Assembly (NCBI GenBank): GCA_002205965.3
Contig: NADL03000451.1
Span: 2,604,001 to 2,668,000, forward strand
Direction: 5' to 3'
Source of the DNA: Kappaphycus alvarezii
Lineage: Eukaryota > Rhodophyta > Florideophyceae > Gigartinales > Solieriaceae
Length of the DNA stretch: 64,000 nucleotides
This document shows, in pieces, positions 10,725 through 23,398 of this stretch (positions within the stretch are counted from its first letter, which is position 1; each line of letters starts with the position of its first letter). Under the pieces are notes generated by a model. The model was not told where the DNA came from. It saw only the letters and a list, made by a program, of their open reading frames with translations, and ran no database searches. A program made the position numbers and the translations under genes.

Positions 10725-12747
10725 CAGTATTTCCCAGCTGTCAGCATGGTAGTTCAGAAAGATTTTTTCATGTGCATAGCGGGGGTACACAGATGACGGG
10801 GATTGACCATTGTTGTTTATTTGCGTAAAAATATTCAATAACTGAGGTTTGATTCAAGCCGTTCTGTTCCCGAACAGTAGCTCGCGCTGGAAGCTGTATA
10901 ACGCCTGACTGAATTCTCTGGTGAACGACCATAACGTTCGAGGATTGAACGCCCAATAGCGAGGCTTTGCAACCGATGTTGCATGCTGTAGACCTCTTCC
11001 TCAGCTTCCAAGCTCTCCTTTCCGCTGTCCTCTATATCGCTTTCGGCCTCAAATATAGCCACCTCCCTAACCATTTGCTCAAAATTAACCGCCTCGAGCA
11101 CATTGTTTTCAACCTCCGGGATCAGCAGATTCTGTAAGCCCGTCTACGTAATAGTCACTGAATGTGCCTGTGCACCTCTACTCATGCTTTCCAGTGCTTC
11201 GTTTTCCACTTCCTGCTCCATATCAGTGTCAGACCTCTCTATCTGGAGTAAGCAATGGGTAAAACAGTTATGAATGAACGACTCTCGGCAAAAATTCCAC
11301 TCCTTTCTAGTCCATGGGATAGCCGTCAGTAAATCGACATAATAATTGGACTTCTTACCAGCTTCAATGTTGTCAAAAACTCTAAACAATAACCTGCACC
11401 AGAAATTAGCCTTGACTCATGCGATTATACCAGCATCCAGAGGCTGCACCTTGCTGGTGCTGTTCGGAGGAAGAAATTCAATCCTCACGTTTTTTAGCTT
11501 CGGAAGGTTTTCGTTCTTCCCATGCGCCGAGCAATTTTCGATAAGCAACATAATATTCGGTACTGTTCTGGAACCGATGTAGAGATCCTATCTCTCGAGC
11601 CATTCAAAAAAAGTTCCTTGTTCACCCAGCCCTTACGATTCGAATGGTAGTCAAATCCTATTTCTGAACCAGTCTTGTTGGTATTGCCTATGATCATTAG
11701 CGCGGATCCATCGTTATTTCAACATGCTAGAAACGATATGCGTGATTTCATCTTCTTGAAGCCAGAGACAGGTCGATGCGACATCTTCCAACATGGTGGA
11801 TGGTGTTAGAACAAGCCGAACTCATCGGAGTTCCAAATTTCCGCCAGCTGGTAAGTAGCAATGATGCGCAACAAGCATGGTATTTCATCACGGATGGCAT
11901 CATGGACTGCACTTATTTACTCACCGTGGACGCGCCGGAACCGCAGCTCGAACCGCTCCTTGAATCTCTCTAGCCATCCTTTCGAGAACTTTAAGTTAAT
12001 CTTCTGGTGCTCGGGTAGCAGGCGGTTGGCGCTCTCAAGTTGCCGCTCGCCGTGGTGCCTTATAATGGCACTACTTAGGGCGACAATATCATTTTTCATG
12101 TCACACACTCAACGGAAGAGCGCGTCCTCGAGGCTTGGCTCAGCAGCCTTTTTTGCCTTTTTCTCGACGAGCTTGCGTTCGCGGGTATCTTTGTGAATTT
12201 ATTTGCATCACGCAACGTGCGGCTGATCATAGATTGGCTTGGGATGTGTTCAAGACCGAAAGTCTCTTCCGCGCATCCGGCAAGCGCGGGTTTAGTGGCC
12301 TTTTCATTGCAGCGTTTACGACGACGGTACTCCTGGACAATGTTTTGCTTTTGAAGAAACGTGAGCATCTGCATGGTGATTTTTGGGTGTAATGCGGCGG
12401 CAGGGATTGCATAATAGGCACAGGACGGCGGCCTCGGTGCTGTGGTGCAACTTTGAGATTGCGCAGATTGTTAGTGTGTGGTATCGATGCAACAGAATAC
12501 ACAGCTCACCGCCTTTTAAGATCCAAAATTTTAAAAAGCATGCTCTCACATGGGTGTACGCCACGATATACCGTCTAAATTTTAATAAAAATTTAAAGTA
12601 CAGTAGAAGAAGGCATGAAGTTGTACGATTATGCATAGTCATTCGAATGTGGGCCAATATCAGTGGTTTTTTCTTGAAGAAGTGATTTATCACGTAGTAA
12701 ACGGGGGTATGTGCTTGTAAGCTGATGCTAATAGCGGGGTACTACTG
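10725..12747 (-). mobile_element. pogo/Tigger-type Tc1-mariner element, 2.0 kb, with TIRs and TA flanks
   Basis: The left end starts CAGTATTTCCCAGCTGTCAG. The reverse complement of the right end starts CAGTAGTACCCCGCTATTAG. The two agree at most positions over about 24 bases. Both ends are flanked by TA (10723-10724 and 12748-12749), the target duplication of the Tc1/mariner superfamily. The element encloses one transposase relic on the minus strand. Length, ends and coding content agree, so the boundaries are firm. Confidence 0.85.
10835..12374 (-). pseudogene. pogo/Tigger transposase (CENP-B-like), inactivated
   Basis: Domain order on the minus strand: an N-terminal helix-turn-helix (12374-12100, KQNIVQEYRRRKRC ... 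IPSQSMISRTLRDANKF); a CENP-B/Tc5-type HTH (12108-11917, FSKGWLERFKERFELRFRRVHGE in form); the DDE domain (11880-11390) with WNSDEFGLF, then LLIENCSAHG, then FLPPNSTSKVQPLDAG; a C-terminal helix region (11389-11144, W..CRESFIHNCFTH); and an acidic tail (11101-10835). The second catalytic Asp is Glu here (codon at 11537-11539, family usually DN). Stops follow HGE, EFGLF, FLAC and GIIA, and there is a frame change near 11600 and one near 12110. It therefore cannot make transposase. The assignment is secure from motif order. Confidence 0.85.
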
Positions 12748-12868
12748 TAGTAAATGCAGTACATGTTCAAGAGAACGAAAAGTGATGGACGAAAGAAGCC
12801 AGAAAAATAAAAACAAGTCCGCTTCATATATGGTGTTCGCCTTTTAACTTCAACTTTGTTTCTACTGA

Positions 12869-13663
12869 ACAAGCCTCAGATACTTCAGCTTTCGGCGGCA
12901 TGAAATCAGACGATTCGCCGAGCTAATCAGGTTCTTTGCAGAAAAGAACGCGATATACTCCTACTTCTGGGATGACATTTCGGCCGTGTGTAAAGCATTG
13001 CGACAATTAGCTGTGCTATGCAGATGGAACGACCTGGAGAAATCGTTTTCAATGCAACTTTATCAGTTGTCAGAAATTTTTTGGAATTCTCTTCATGTGT
13101 TTGTATCGAAATAGATGGATCTCTTGGATAACTTTCGTGATATTAAATTAACTCAAAGGGCAGCTTTTTATGCAGCGACTACTCATAGTAAAAGGGCGCC
13201 TGCAGATGGCTGTATAGATTTCATTGATTGCACAAAATTGCCGCGCAGAGACTTGGAGGTTACTGAGCTAAGAATAATGCAGTTTATAGTGTGATCAAGT
13301 GATTTAATGCGCCCATTTATCAAATCACGGCATTAAAGGATGTATTGATTCTGTAACTGTATTGTACTTGGAAGCGGTGTCGTCATGATATCAATTTTTA
13401 GCGCCAAATTAAGTATTTACACGAACACCTTTTTGTATGCAGTAGGCAATTCTACCTATACAGGGATCATGCTTAAACGTTGGGGTCTTTGTTGTAGGTT
13501 GGATTTGAACGAACTTTTGCATATCCGGGAAAAAATATGCGTAACAACAGGACAATTTCAGGCTGGGAGGCGGTGGAGTGGGTATACAAAGATATTATGC
13601 AGATATGGACATCCCACTATTATCATTACATACTTAAGTTCATCCAGCCCATTTTCTGAATAA
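12869..13663 (+). pseudogene. PIF/Harbinger (DDE_Tnp_4) transposase relic
   Basis: Translation from 12869 gives a stretch with FRRHEIRRFAELI, CKALRQLAVLCRWNDLEKSF, YQLSEIFWNSLHVF, one TAG (13112-13114), then AAFYAATTHSKRAPADGCIDFIDCTKLPRRDL. This follows the Harbinger order 'alc.~LrRLa.p.RW.DLe..FG...s.lS.iF', 'Ga....GFiDGT.~.icRP'. The FIDGT Asp region is kept as FIDCT. Downstream, another frame (13466-13663) has C..D..ELLHI and YGHPTIIITYL, reminiscent of the 'YGDpAYp' block. Ends and TIRs were not found. It is old and truncated. Confidence is good for the first 400 bases and low for the rest. Confidence 0.6.
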
Positions 13664-16245
13664 TTTAAATGAAGGCAGCGTTTCTCTAGAATGTAAAAGT
13701 TTCCATGTAGCAAAAAGGGAAGACTGTATCCTCCTATTCATGTGCCCCACCAACTGTATAAGAGTAATTTCACATATTCCCGTAGGTAATTTGCTATGTA
13801 GAGTACAATATTATTTAGGGGTGGACGCCGTAGTTTTATTATCGATCTTAATTATTTTCATCGGCCTCTCCTTTTTGCGAATCATTAAAAAACCATGTGA
13901 AACTAGTAAGATGAGCGGACAGCTGCTTTCGTTCATCAATGGCGATCTCCTGCTCTTCCCTATCAAGCACATCCCCTCTCTCCATTATTTCATTTCTTCT
14001 TCCCTCCAGCTAAACCCATTTCATTTCAATTTCTTACCGTTGATATTAGATCTCCAAACGTTCATCCTTTTCTTCACTTACCGCTGAAAAAAATATCCTC
14101 CTCAACGTTCAACCATTTGGTTTCTAGATCTTCACGTTGCTTCATGCTCTGCAAAATAACTCTAAATCACCGTGGTCTTCAGTTTCTAGTTGTATTGTGT
14201 AATTCCGCGAGTTCGTAGTTGAAGGAGCCTCCAAGATGACAGAGGTGCCCTTCCCTAAATTGCGTCTCCATCGTGGTCCTCTGCTTGGCCGATCGTCGCA
14301 AGAAGGTTGAAAACTCGATTTCCAATGCCCCCTCTCTCCACTCTCAGCCGACTAAAATGCTGTACTCTCACCCTCTAATTAATCTTCTACATTCAAACTA
14401 TGTCATCCGATAAAACTTTTCGTTCTCCCCTTTTTCGTTAATTATGGAAGCTGCGGAATTTCATGTAAAGTCTCGCGAAGGTTGCCAAAAATCTTCTTGA
14501 GGAGGTCTTGGAATTTTTCCAGGTGGTATTTTGAATGTTTTGTAATTCCGTGGGACTCCTACTACCCTGAAGATAAAAATACGACTCATCGCAGGGCTTT
14601 TTATCCTCCGTTTGTGAGAACAAATGTGCATATACCATCTCTACCGATTAAAGCAGCTCAACATCCAGGCTGCGTTGAAGCGAAGTCGGCAATTCAGGGT
14701 CTGATAGCAATTTGATGCTGGTTCTCGAGTATCATTGCGTTCTCTCGGGGGTACTGGAGCGTCAACGGTGGGGTAGGGGTATCAGTAGCTGGGGCCTTTT
14801 TTCTATTCGGGAAAAACGATAGGTAAGCGGAGACTATGTGTTTCGTAAGATTTTCAGTGGTAATTTTGGTCTTCTACGCACGGTTGCGGAAGAAAGAGTA
14901 CTGGTCGCAAAAAGCTTAGCTGCATTTAGATTTGAGGGAAGTCGGTGTGATAGAGGGGAGATACGAAAAGAAAGCAGAGTTAGAAGTTGCGTTGGGAAGA
15001 ACTCCGAACTAAGTATTACTGCAAATGTGCAGTGATTATTTGTAGTTTTTTGAAAATTTTATTTAAGTTATACCTTTATATATTTGGGGTTATCCGAAAA
15101 GCAGTGAGCTCATTATTCCTCCAAGAACTGAAATGAAAACTAGTGGGATGGAACAGCGACTAAAATCTTGCCATGCTGCACTACTGCCAAACGTTTTGGG
15201 CGGAAACGAAATAATTTTGTTGGAGGATGCCATGATCTATTCTGGGCTTGAATTTTTGTGAAATAAATCAGGAAAGCTCACTACAAATCAGAAAATTAAC
15301 CATTAAACTACTGTGTTCTAGACCAGCACTGTAGTACCAAAACAGTGTGATTTTCAGGATTGTACAGTAGTGCTAAAAAGGTGTTTCAAATTTCAACAGC
15401 TTTTACGAGGGTGACATGCAGTAAGCTGTAGTCTACGTTAATTCCAGAACTTGGCAGTCTCGAGTAGAATATTTTACGCCATTAAATGTACTTCGCAAGA
15501 GAGGAGATGATATTTATTTGCTTCTTATGACAATTGCACGAGCTCGAAAATGTTAATGTGCATGTGGCACATATTTCATTGTGATATTCTTGTATTTATT
15601 TCACCTTTTGTACGCTATTTGGATCTTTTCTGAAGTTATAGTAGCCGGTGTTCGCTTGCGGAATAGCGCATAATTTGCATTTAATTAGGATCTATACAAA
15701 AAGATCACTAATATTTACATATTAAGCGGACAGATTTGGCCAATGTAGAAATCTATCCCTGTGCCTCTCCATATCTCTAGCTCATTTACTGGAAATATCA
15801 CATTACAAAAGAGGGAGACTCAGATGGGTCCCTGAGAGAGCACAAACGCCTATTTGTTTGGGGGGAAAATGCCATCGCATGAGTTGCGCTTGCAACTTCC
15901 AAGATCAAATCATGAGTCACAAATGTGTTCGGAGGTCTTAGAAAACCATAACCATTCATATTAATTTGCAGTTCGTTCTCCAATATGACTTTAACAGAAG
16001 CGCTCATCCAATACACTGCTTACCCTCGCGGAGAACTACCATATCAATCACCAGCAGCACCTCTCAAACCCCAACAAAACCAACAGTTACCGCACTACAA
16101 TCCCGTAACAGCAGCAAAAGTTTTAGATTCTCCAAAAGCATCTAATTGGTCCTACATCATTTTACTGTGACTAATGAAAGCCAAACTACGCTGTGCGGTA
16201 GAGTGAAAGCCTTTCGAGAAGACTTGGATATGTTAATAATGTTTC
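13664..16245. other. Gap without recognisable genes
   Basis: AT-rich, with scattered short open frames only (13740-14087, 14482-14715, 15985-16170). No motif, RNA gene or element end was recognised. Confidence 0.5.
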
Positions 16246-16250
16246 CAGAG

Positions 16251-16547
16251 TGACAAACCACAGTGTAACTCAAGTTGTTGAACTTACTTAGTTTCCTCTA
16301 CTAATTTTGCCTCAGTATCCTCTAAAGTAGAGAACATGAAGATCTGACTCTTAGCAATTGATTCTATGGCACATTTTGTAAGCGAAGACTGACAACACAT
16401 GTAAGTATCCTTTCTTTGAACACCAATAAATGGAAATAATTTGAAACAACTCTAAAGCACTACAAATCGCAGCAACGCTTAATCAAGGATAGTGATGCAC
16501 ATTGAAATAATTGCAGCCAGTTGAGTTTATAACTATACAGTGCAACA
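16251..16547 (-). repeat. Copia-1 3' LTR
   Basis: 297 bp, TGACAAACC...GCAACA on the plus strand, paired with 20790-21086. The outer flank carries the CAGAG duplication. Confidence 0.85.
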
Positions 16548-19500
16548 CTCCCCATCGGGCCCAGCTGTGTTTCTCTGTCATAACCATCATATCACTAAAA
16601 CGAGAATGCTTACTCTTTGTCAATAGCTTGGTAAAGGCATCAGGAATCATTTTATTAGTCTCCACAAACAAAACTGTGACCGTACCTTTCTGGAAATGAT
16701 CTTTGATAAAATGGTACTTGACTTCTATGTGTGTAGACTTCTCATTGAAAATTTCGTTGAACGCAATTGTTATGGCATCTTGATTATCAGCGCAGACCTG
16801 AACGTGAAATTTTCCTTTCAAAGTACATTTAAGGTAATTATACATGCTGAGTAGCTAGATTGCTTCCCGCACAGCGTAGCTCATCGCTATTTATTCGGCC
16901 TCGGCTGTTGATTTCGCAACAAGAATCTGCTTTTTGCTGCGCCATGAAACACTTCCACCAGCATTCAGGAACGGATAACCACTTTTTTATTTTCTGTTGC
17001 CTTTTGGCGTACAAAATTGGCATATTTGAAATTACGTAGGGATTCACAACTTTTTGTGTACACAATCCCCATTGCTGTTGTTCCCTTCGGGTAACTAATA
17101 GTGGTTTTGCAGCATTTCAGTGGCATTTCCGAGGATCCTACATACATCTTGAAAGCAAGAAGCAAGCGAATGGAATACATCGACGAGTAGTGTTGGAGAG
17201 ATTCAGTAAAGACGCTACTGCCTCTTTGTACAATATGGGTCAAAATATAATACTCCCCCTCTTTTCCATGCCTCCGAACGAATATTTCAGCCCCCTTGGG
17301 GAATGGGGACGCTAAAGGTTTTGTAGGTCTCCATTCCATAAGTCGCAATAATTTATTAAATCAACTGGGAACTGATTCACAGCTCCAAGCGTTCGACGTC
17401 GCTCAACTGCCGTACGTATAAACTTTCCGACACCCTTCTCACCCCTAAAGTCTACCGTGTCAGAAATGAGCTTTGGGGGTTTTTGCAAAAAAGCTGCGAT
17501 CTCTCCCACAATTATTACCTCAAGATCACAAACTAGAAGGTTGATCTTGCTTCCCTTATTAGAATAAATGTAAAGAAGGTAGTGAGATGATGACAATAAG
17601 GGAAAATATCTATAAGGATAGCATGAGATACCGTTCTCCAGACGCGTGATGTTTCTTAGAAGCCGTGGAGAGCCTTGTGTAACCTGCATACCAAATCTTT
17701 TCGAATCTGGTCTACGAACCCATATTGACGCTTGGTATAAATGTCTTCCTTCAGGACCCATTAAGAAAATCTGACTTGTTGTCAAGTTGTAAACACTCGA
17801 GATCTTGACCTGCAACAATTGCTAAACGTAGACGCAATGATTCTTAAGGGGCTACAGGGGAAAATTTTTCTACAATCAATAGCACAGCGTTGTGTAAAGA
17901 ACTTTGCAACAAGTATTGCTCTCCTGTGTATGAGGACCACATTCTTATGATACTTATTTGTAAACATACAATTTTTACCGGCTGGTTTTTCACCAGGGGG
18001 AAGCGGTACTAGTGCCCATTTTTTATTTCCATTAATCTCAGCCAATTCGGTTTCTATAGCTTCATTTTGGGCATCTACATGCTGACTATTCATACCCTGC
18101 TCGTATATAAGGGGTACAGTAGATTCTTCGTTCCCCGTGCAGACGCTTAGTGAAATTGCAGAGCAGTCTGGATACATGCACGGCTGCTTTGAGACCATTA
18201 AAGACCTCTTTCTGCACCTTACTGCATCTTCTGTACTGTCTGGGTTTGGTTCATGGACGAGATCATCGAGACTCACTTAATCGACCTGGTCCCTACCTGA
18301 ATTTTTTTGCATTATCATTGCGGCCATATTCCATCAAGTTAGTAGTATCCTGTAGTTTTTCTCCACTGCTAGTTGGGATACCCCTGGTATGAGCATAACT
18401 TTGTAGCTTCTGCATTCCATAGAATCTTGTTTCAATCACCCTCACATCACGGGAAACTTCAATAGTCCCTTTACCATGCAAATACATTTTGTAGCTATTT
18501 CTACACTCAAATCCAACAAAAACATCTTCTTCGGCACCCTACGAGAATTTTTCCGGTCGTTTCTGCTTTTAAATGTGCACAAATAATTGTGCTCCAAACT
18601 CTGCAATGTGCAATAGGTCAGGGCTCTATTTTTGATAACTTCGAATAGAGTTTTCGATTTGTCATTGCACGCACTGATAAATATTCTGCTTTTAAGGTTT
18701 CTAACCATTTTCATCTATTCAGCTATCCGTTTTCATCTATTCTGCCCAAAGTAGTTAATTTTTTGGTATGTGGGCGACCTCCTACATCATTGCACGAGCC
18801 ATATCTATTAAAGTTCGATTTAATCGCTCAGCTTTTCCTCTTGATTCTGTTATGTACTGTGCGCTAAAATCATGAATAGTACTGCAGTTGTTGAACCAGC
18901 GGCTGACCTTTCTAGAAAGGAACTCTCCAAGATTATCAGTAAGGAGTCATTTGTCTTGCTTGCACTTCATTCTTGCGTTGTAGGCCGTTCTAGTCCAATC
19001 ATTACGTCTTTCAATGCTTAGGATGCCTCCTCTTTCAATTTAACAAAGCGAACCGACGAAAGGGCGCTGATATCTTCATACATTGATATACAGAAACGTG
19101 AGCCACCAAGGGACTGATAGCGGGCCAGCTAGTTCAGTATTCACAATATCTAACGGATTCGTACTTCGATCTTTTATTGGCTTAGGTGAGTCTCTCCGAA
19201 ACTTTCCTTTTAGACATTTTTCACAGTTTGACAGCTCTTTGCATTTGTTTATGTTAATTCCATCAACTATTGGAATTATTTTCTCGATATTTGTCTCCTC
19301 CGAATGCCCAAGTTATGCATGCCATTTTTCTTGTTTAGAGTGCGTGAAAGCGCAGCCCCAAACTGCAAGTGAAGGATTACCATGCTCAATTTTTGATTCA
19401 CTTGATTCCGCATGTAACTTAATCTCGTAGAGGCCATGCTGACACTCGGAGCCTTTGATTAAAATCATGGAGTCGTTATTTTTTGCAACAGTACAGATAC

Positions 19501-20773
19501 TTCTTTTTTTCGTCAGTTTCAAAGGTTAATCTGAATCATTTGCGACGAAGACTGGAAAAGTGAGAGCAAGCTGCGCATAAACCTAGGATTGTGGAGTATA
19601 TCATTCAACTGTATGTTGACGGTCGAGTCATCAAATGACAGGGTTCCCCTGACGATACCACAGGCACTTAGTTCCGTCTTTCTTCCATCTCCGTCAGAAA
19701 TTGAGTTCTTGCTCCCATTGTTAGTGCCGAAGTCAAAGAACAGGCCGGTATTCTTTTACATGAGAAAAGTAGCTCCGGAATCCATAAAACACTTTTCTTT
19801 TATCTCTCCGAGCTTTTCGGGAGACGAAGAAAAACAATTAGCAGCAAATGAAATGTATCCGTTTCCAACACGTTCACTTTTTCAATTTCCATGCGACTTC
19901 TGGTAATCTTTCTTTCAATTTCTCCCCTTCTTACCACGGCAGTCATTGTGAGCGTATTTCTTCCTGTAGTTCCTATCTGGTTTGTAGGAAGAACTCCCAG
20001 GATCATCCCAGCAGTTGGCTTTAACATGGCCTTTTATTGCACAGTTTTGACATTTCTTCTCTGAATGTCCACTTCTCGTGTTGATATAAGTCACTCTCAC
20101 GTAAACTATGCTCTCTTATACGAGCGAAAACAAACGCCTTTATTATCAGCATACCAATTGCTGCTGATCCTTATTTTTCGAGTTCCCGAATCATGTCTGC
20201 CACGTGGTCGAATTCAATCGTTAAACTACGCAACAGTGATCTTTGCTGCTGATCTCTGCTCACCGAATGACTGCTACTAGCGAGTTTTTTTTCGAGTACA
20301 GTGAGGCGGTTCACGAACTGCGTTATGCGTTCCCCATCAGACATTCGCACAGACTGATACTGCTGTATATAATAATCAATAGCAGCATTAGGAACGTCAT
20401 TCAACTGTCTCTTTAGTATATTAAAGACCTCCCTTGGGTCTTCAAGGTCGATGACGAAAGCATTGCATTCAGCACTGACACTGAGTATTATCTTAGTTGA
20501 AGCTTTTTTCTTCCTCATCTGATGCTTCTAAAACTCCCAGTACCTTCATTGGTTGGTGCAGCTATTGTTCCGCTAACAATTCCCCCTTTACCTTTGCTCA
20601 TCATCATGACCAACTGTGGTAGTTTTCGGTCTTCAGTTTCTCTATCCCATGAAATCTTGCGTCAGCCTTGTTCTCCCCCGTCATTATGAGCCGCATTACC
20701 TTCTACAGTGTCCCGCGTACCGATAGTAACATATGAAAGACGATGAATGTCAGAACTTCTGGACCAGCATAAA

Positions 20774-20789
20774 TGCTGGTCCCATAACC
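20774..20789 (-). promoter_or_regulatory. Copia-1 primer-binding site (initiator tRNA-Met anticodon arm)
   Basis: The minus-strand sequence GGTTATGGGACCAGCA is complementary, with one mismatch, to the conserved anticodon stem-loop of eukaryotic initiator tRNA-Met (TGCTGGGCCCATAACC). Drosophila copia is known to prime from a half-molecule of that tRNA. The site also forms one arm of a perfect 10-bp hairpin (20761-20782). Confidence 0.7.
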
Positions 20790-21086
20790 TAATAAGCCAC
20801 AGTGTCACAGAATTTGTGTAATTTGCTTGGTTATCTTTACTAATTTTGTCTCAGTATCCTCTAAAGTAGAGAATCTGAAGATCTGACTCATAGCAATTGA
20901 GTCTGTGACACATTTTGTAAGCGAAGACTGACAACATATGCAAGTCTCCTTTCTTGGAACACCCATAGATAGAAACAGTTTGAGACAACACTAACGCATT
21001 ACAAATTACAGCAACACTGAAGCAAGGATAGTGAGGCACACTGCACCAATTGTAGTCAGTTGAGCTCGCGAGCATATACTGCAACA
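20790..21086 (-). repeat. Copia-1 5' LTR
   Basis: 297 bp, equal in length to its partner at 16251-16547 and about four fifths identical. The inner edge is fixed by the adjoining primer-binding site GGTTATGGGACCAGC (minus strand), which starts at the next base. Confidence 0.85.
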
Positions 21087-21091
21087 CAGAG

Positions 21092-22617
21092 TACCGGTAT
21101 CTCTCACCTCCAGCTTTTTCATCTTTGAAAATTCGTTCAGATAGATTTCAACTTCTTTTTCTGACTTGCTAATTTCAGTAAATTATGTAAGCTCCCTTTA
21201 ACTTCCGAATATTTTGTTCATCCCAACATTCTTAGTTTGAATCTGATTCATTATGGCAAGATACTGGTAGGTTCATGAGTTTTTTTCGATTGTTTTCTGT
21301 GTTCTATTCATTTCTATTCCATCCCGTAAAAATAAAATCGTTAGTAAATATCGTTCAAAAAATGAGACTTTGGCTCCGTAAAATGCCCCTCTATTTGAAA
21401 TTATTGTAAGTAAAACCCGTACCATGACCCAAATTTATACGTGAGTGGAGAAAATTGTATGAGTGTACTTACCTACCTGAATCACGAATATGCAAAACCT
21501 TGCATACGATAACCCTAATTGTTTCAAGAATGTAGATAGTATTCATATCGACGTTTTGTGGAATGAAATACCACTCGTTGCATGAGCTACGCCATTCTCG
21601 CCATCTGTTGCATGCTTGGCAGCATAGTAAACCTAACATAGCTGCATTCTGGATTCATAAAAGGAATTTTTTGCGGCATTAATAACAACACGTTGTGTTT
21701 TTGCCCACGGCTATATTAGAGTGAGAGTTGTATGCAGAAATAAATTTGAGCTCAACACTATCTTGAGAAAGCGAGAAATGAAAGTGGTTGAAAATATTTC
21801 TCCCGAACTAATTCACTGATTTTATGGAACAATCAGAGTTCAGTTCAAACCAATATTGTAAGCATATCATCTCTTCAAACACAGCTTCCTTTACCTATAC
21901 AGTTCTGGACAGCGCATAACTCGTTACTACATCAAAATTTGGAACTGAATAATCCTCTTCCTTGTTGGATTTTTTATATGTTCTTCCAGCAACATCGTAG
22001 TATAGAGCACTAATTTAATTGCTTGTTGGTACTGACTAGTATATTTTTTAATCACATAGTCTGGACCCCTTTGGCCAAGTTATGAGTGCAAAATTTGTAA
22101 TCATTGCTTTTCTTGACTTGAAGTTTTGTTGTCGTTTTCATAGGGCTCGATGTCATTATTAGGTGCGTCGGTAAAAAGCTCACCATCTTCGGAGGAAATT
22201 TTAGACTAATTTAATTCCTCATAGTTGCTTTACGGTGCATACTACTGTATTTCAATCGTTGGATTGGTAATATGTTATGACCTCGAGGCCAAATAATGAG
22301 TGACAGCCAAACTAGATCTCCTAATCACTGCTCTTCTCATCATAACTATCAGAACTAATGCATTGACCATTTGAATTCAGTCATATCATTGGGAAAATAA
22401 CAGCACTAAACACTGCCGCCTCCTTCCAAATTTGTAGTTACAATAATGTGATAGCACATCACTATGAACTTCACGAGTTCACAAAGCCTCATCATCTTCA
22501 AACCCATATCCTAAAATAGTGAAAACCTCGGGTAAAATACTCTACATAACCTTGCGCATGCCGATGTTGAATCTTATAGCAAGGTAATAAAAATATATTT
22601 AGAATAAATCTTATCTG
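21092..22617. other. AT-rich gap, possibly decayed retroelement
   Basis: No gene recognised. Some minus-strand frames read like worn copia polyprotein, but not enough to delimit an element. Confidence 0.35.
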
Positions 22618-22860
22618 TCAAAGAAACTTCTGATTCATTTTTTGAAGATAATCAGTTAAACTGTATGTTCCCTTGTATGTTTCGTGGATTAATGAGTTTT
22701 TATTAATGCTCATCTCTATGTTGCAGCTCTTTTTCATCGCTTTGTTGCCGCATTTTTTCACCTCTATGTTGCAGCTCTTTTTGTTTTTCAAAATTTTTCT
22801 GTCGTTCAACATGACAGCAGTTGAGCCAGAATCAAGCACTGTGTGTTTAAGGTTTCTCAA
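22618..22860 (-). pseudogene. Copia-type aspartic protease fragment
   Basis: Short minus-strand frame with a VLDSGSTAVML motif, the active-site DSG block of Ty1/copia proteases, followed by a lysine/asparagine-rich stretch. No LTRs or further domains could be tied to it, so it is an isolated fossil of a second old element. Confidence 0.4.
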
Positions 22861-23393
22861 CCTGTGTATTTCTTAATCTGTTGACTCAAAAATGCTTCTG
22901 CTTTCCTTTGAACTAAGCAGAAATTCATCTTTTACTACCATTAGACTTGGTTTTATTCCTTTTCATCTCTAAATACCTGTGTTTTTCGTTGTCTAGTTTC
23001 TTGAAAACGCAGTAAATTTTCAGTTAAATTCCAATAGTTGTCAAGAACATCGCCATGAGGACATTTGCTGTTTGTATAATTGATTTTGACGCGCTCGTGT
23101 TTCTTTAGTGCGCGTTATGTGTATCCGTGTTCTCCAAGTAGTCTAGTGGCCACGATTTTCTATTCGAAAATTTCTATAATCAATTTTTAGAAGTCTCTGT
23201 GACAAGGGCTAACCCAGAAAAATCACATTATTATGTAAGAATCGATCGGGATTGTAATTTCTTGCACAACTTACGTTTGCAAGCACATATTCGCCAAAAA
23301 AGTAATGTGGTGTTTACCTGCCTGTTTTCGTCACTTCACATCCCATTTTTTTGAAATTATTGCTTTTGGTGGGACAACAGAAGCATCAGGTAG
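22861..23393. other. Gap before solo LTR copy 2
   Basis: No gene recognised; possibly the remains of the same old copia element upstream of its protease on the minus strand. Confidence 0.35.
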
Positions 23394-23398
23394 CAGTT

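Larger units (their letters stand above)
16251..21086 (-). mobile_element. Old Ty1/copia LTR retrotransposon (4.84 kb), broken
   Basis: Minus-strand copia element with two 297-bp LTRs and a perfect 5-bp target duplication, CAGAG (16246-16250 and 21087-21091). The LTRs agree at roughly four fifths of positions, so the insertion is old. Parts in transcript order: 5' LTR; primer-binding site at 20789-20774; gag (about 20520-19950) with a CCHC knuckle (CQNCAIKGHVKANC); protease; GAG-pre-integrase and integrase (about 19400-18780); reverse transcriptase (about 18110-17090); RNase H (about 16930-16560, with the ADNQDAI block); 3' LTR. The order integrase before RT marks Ty1/copia. The coding region has many breaks, well over ten, and makes no complete protein. 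Confidence 0.85.
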
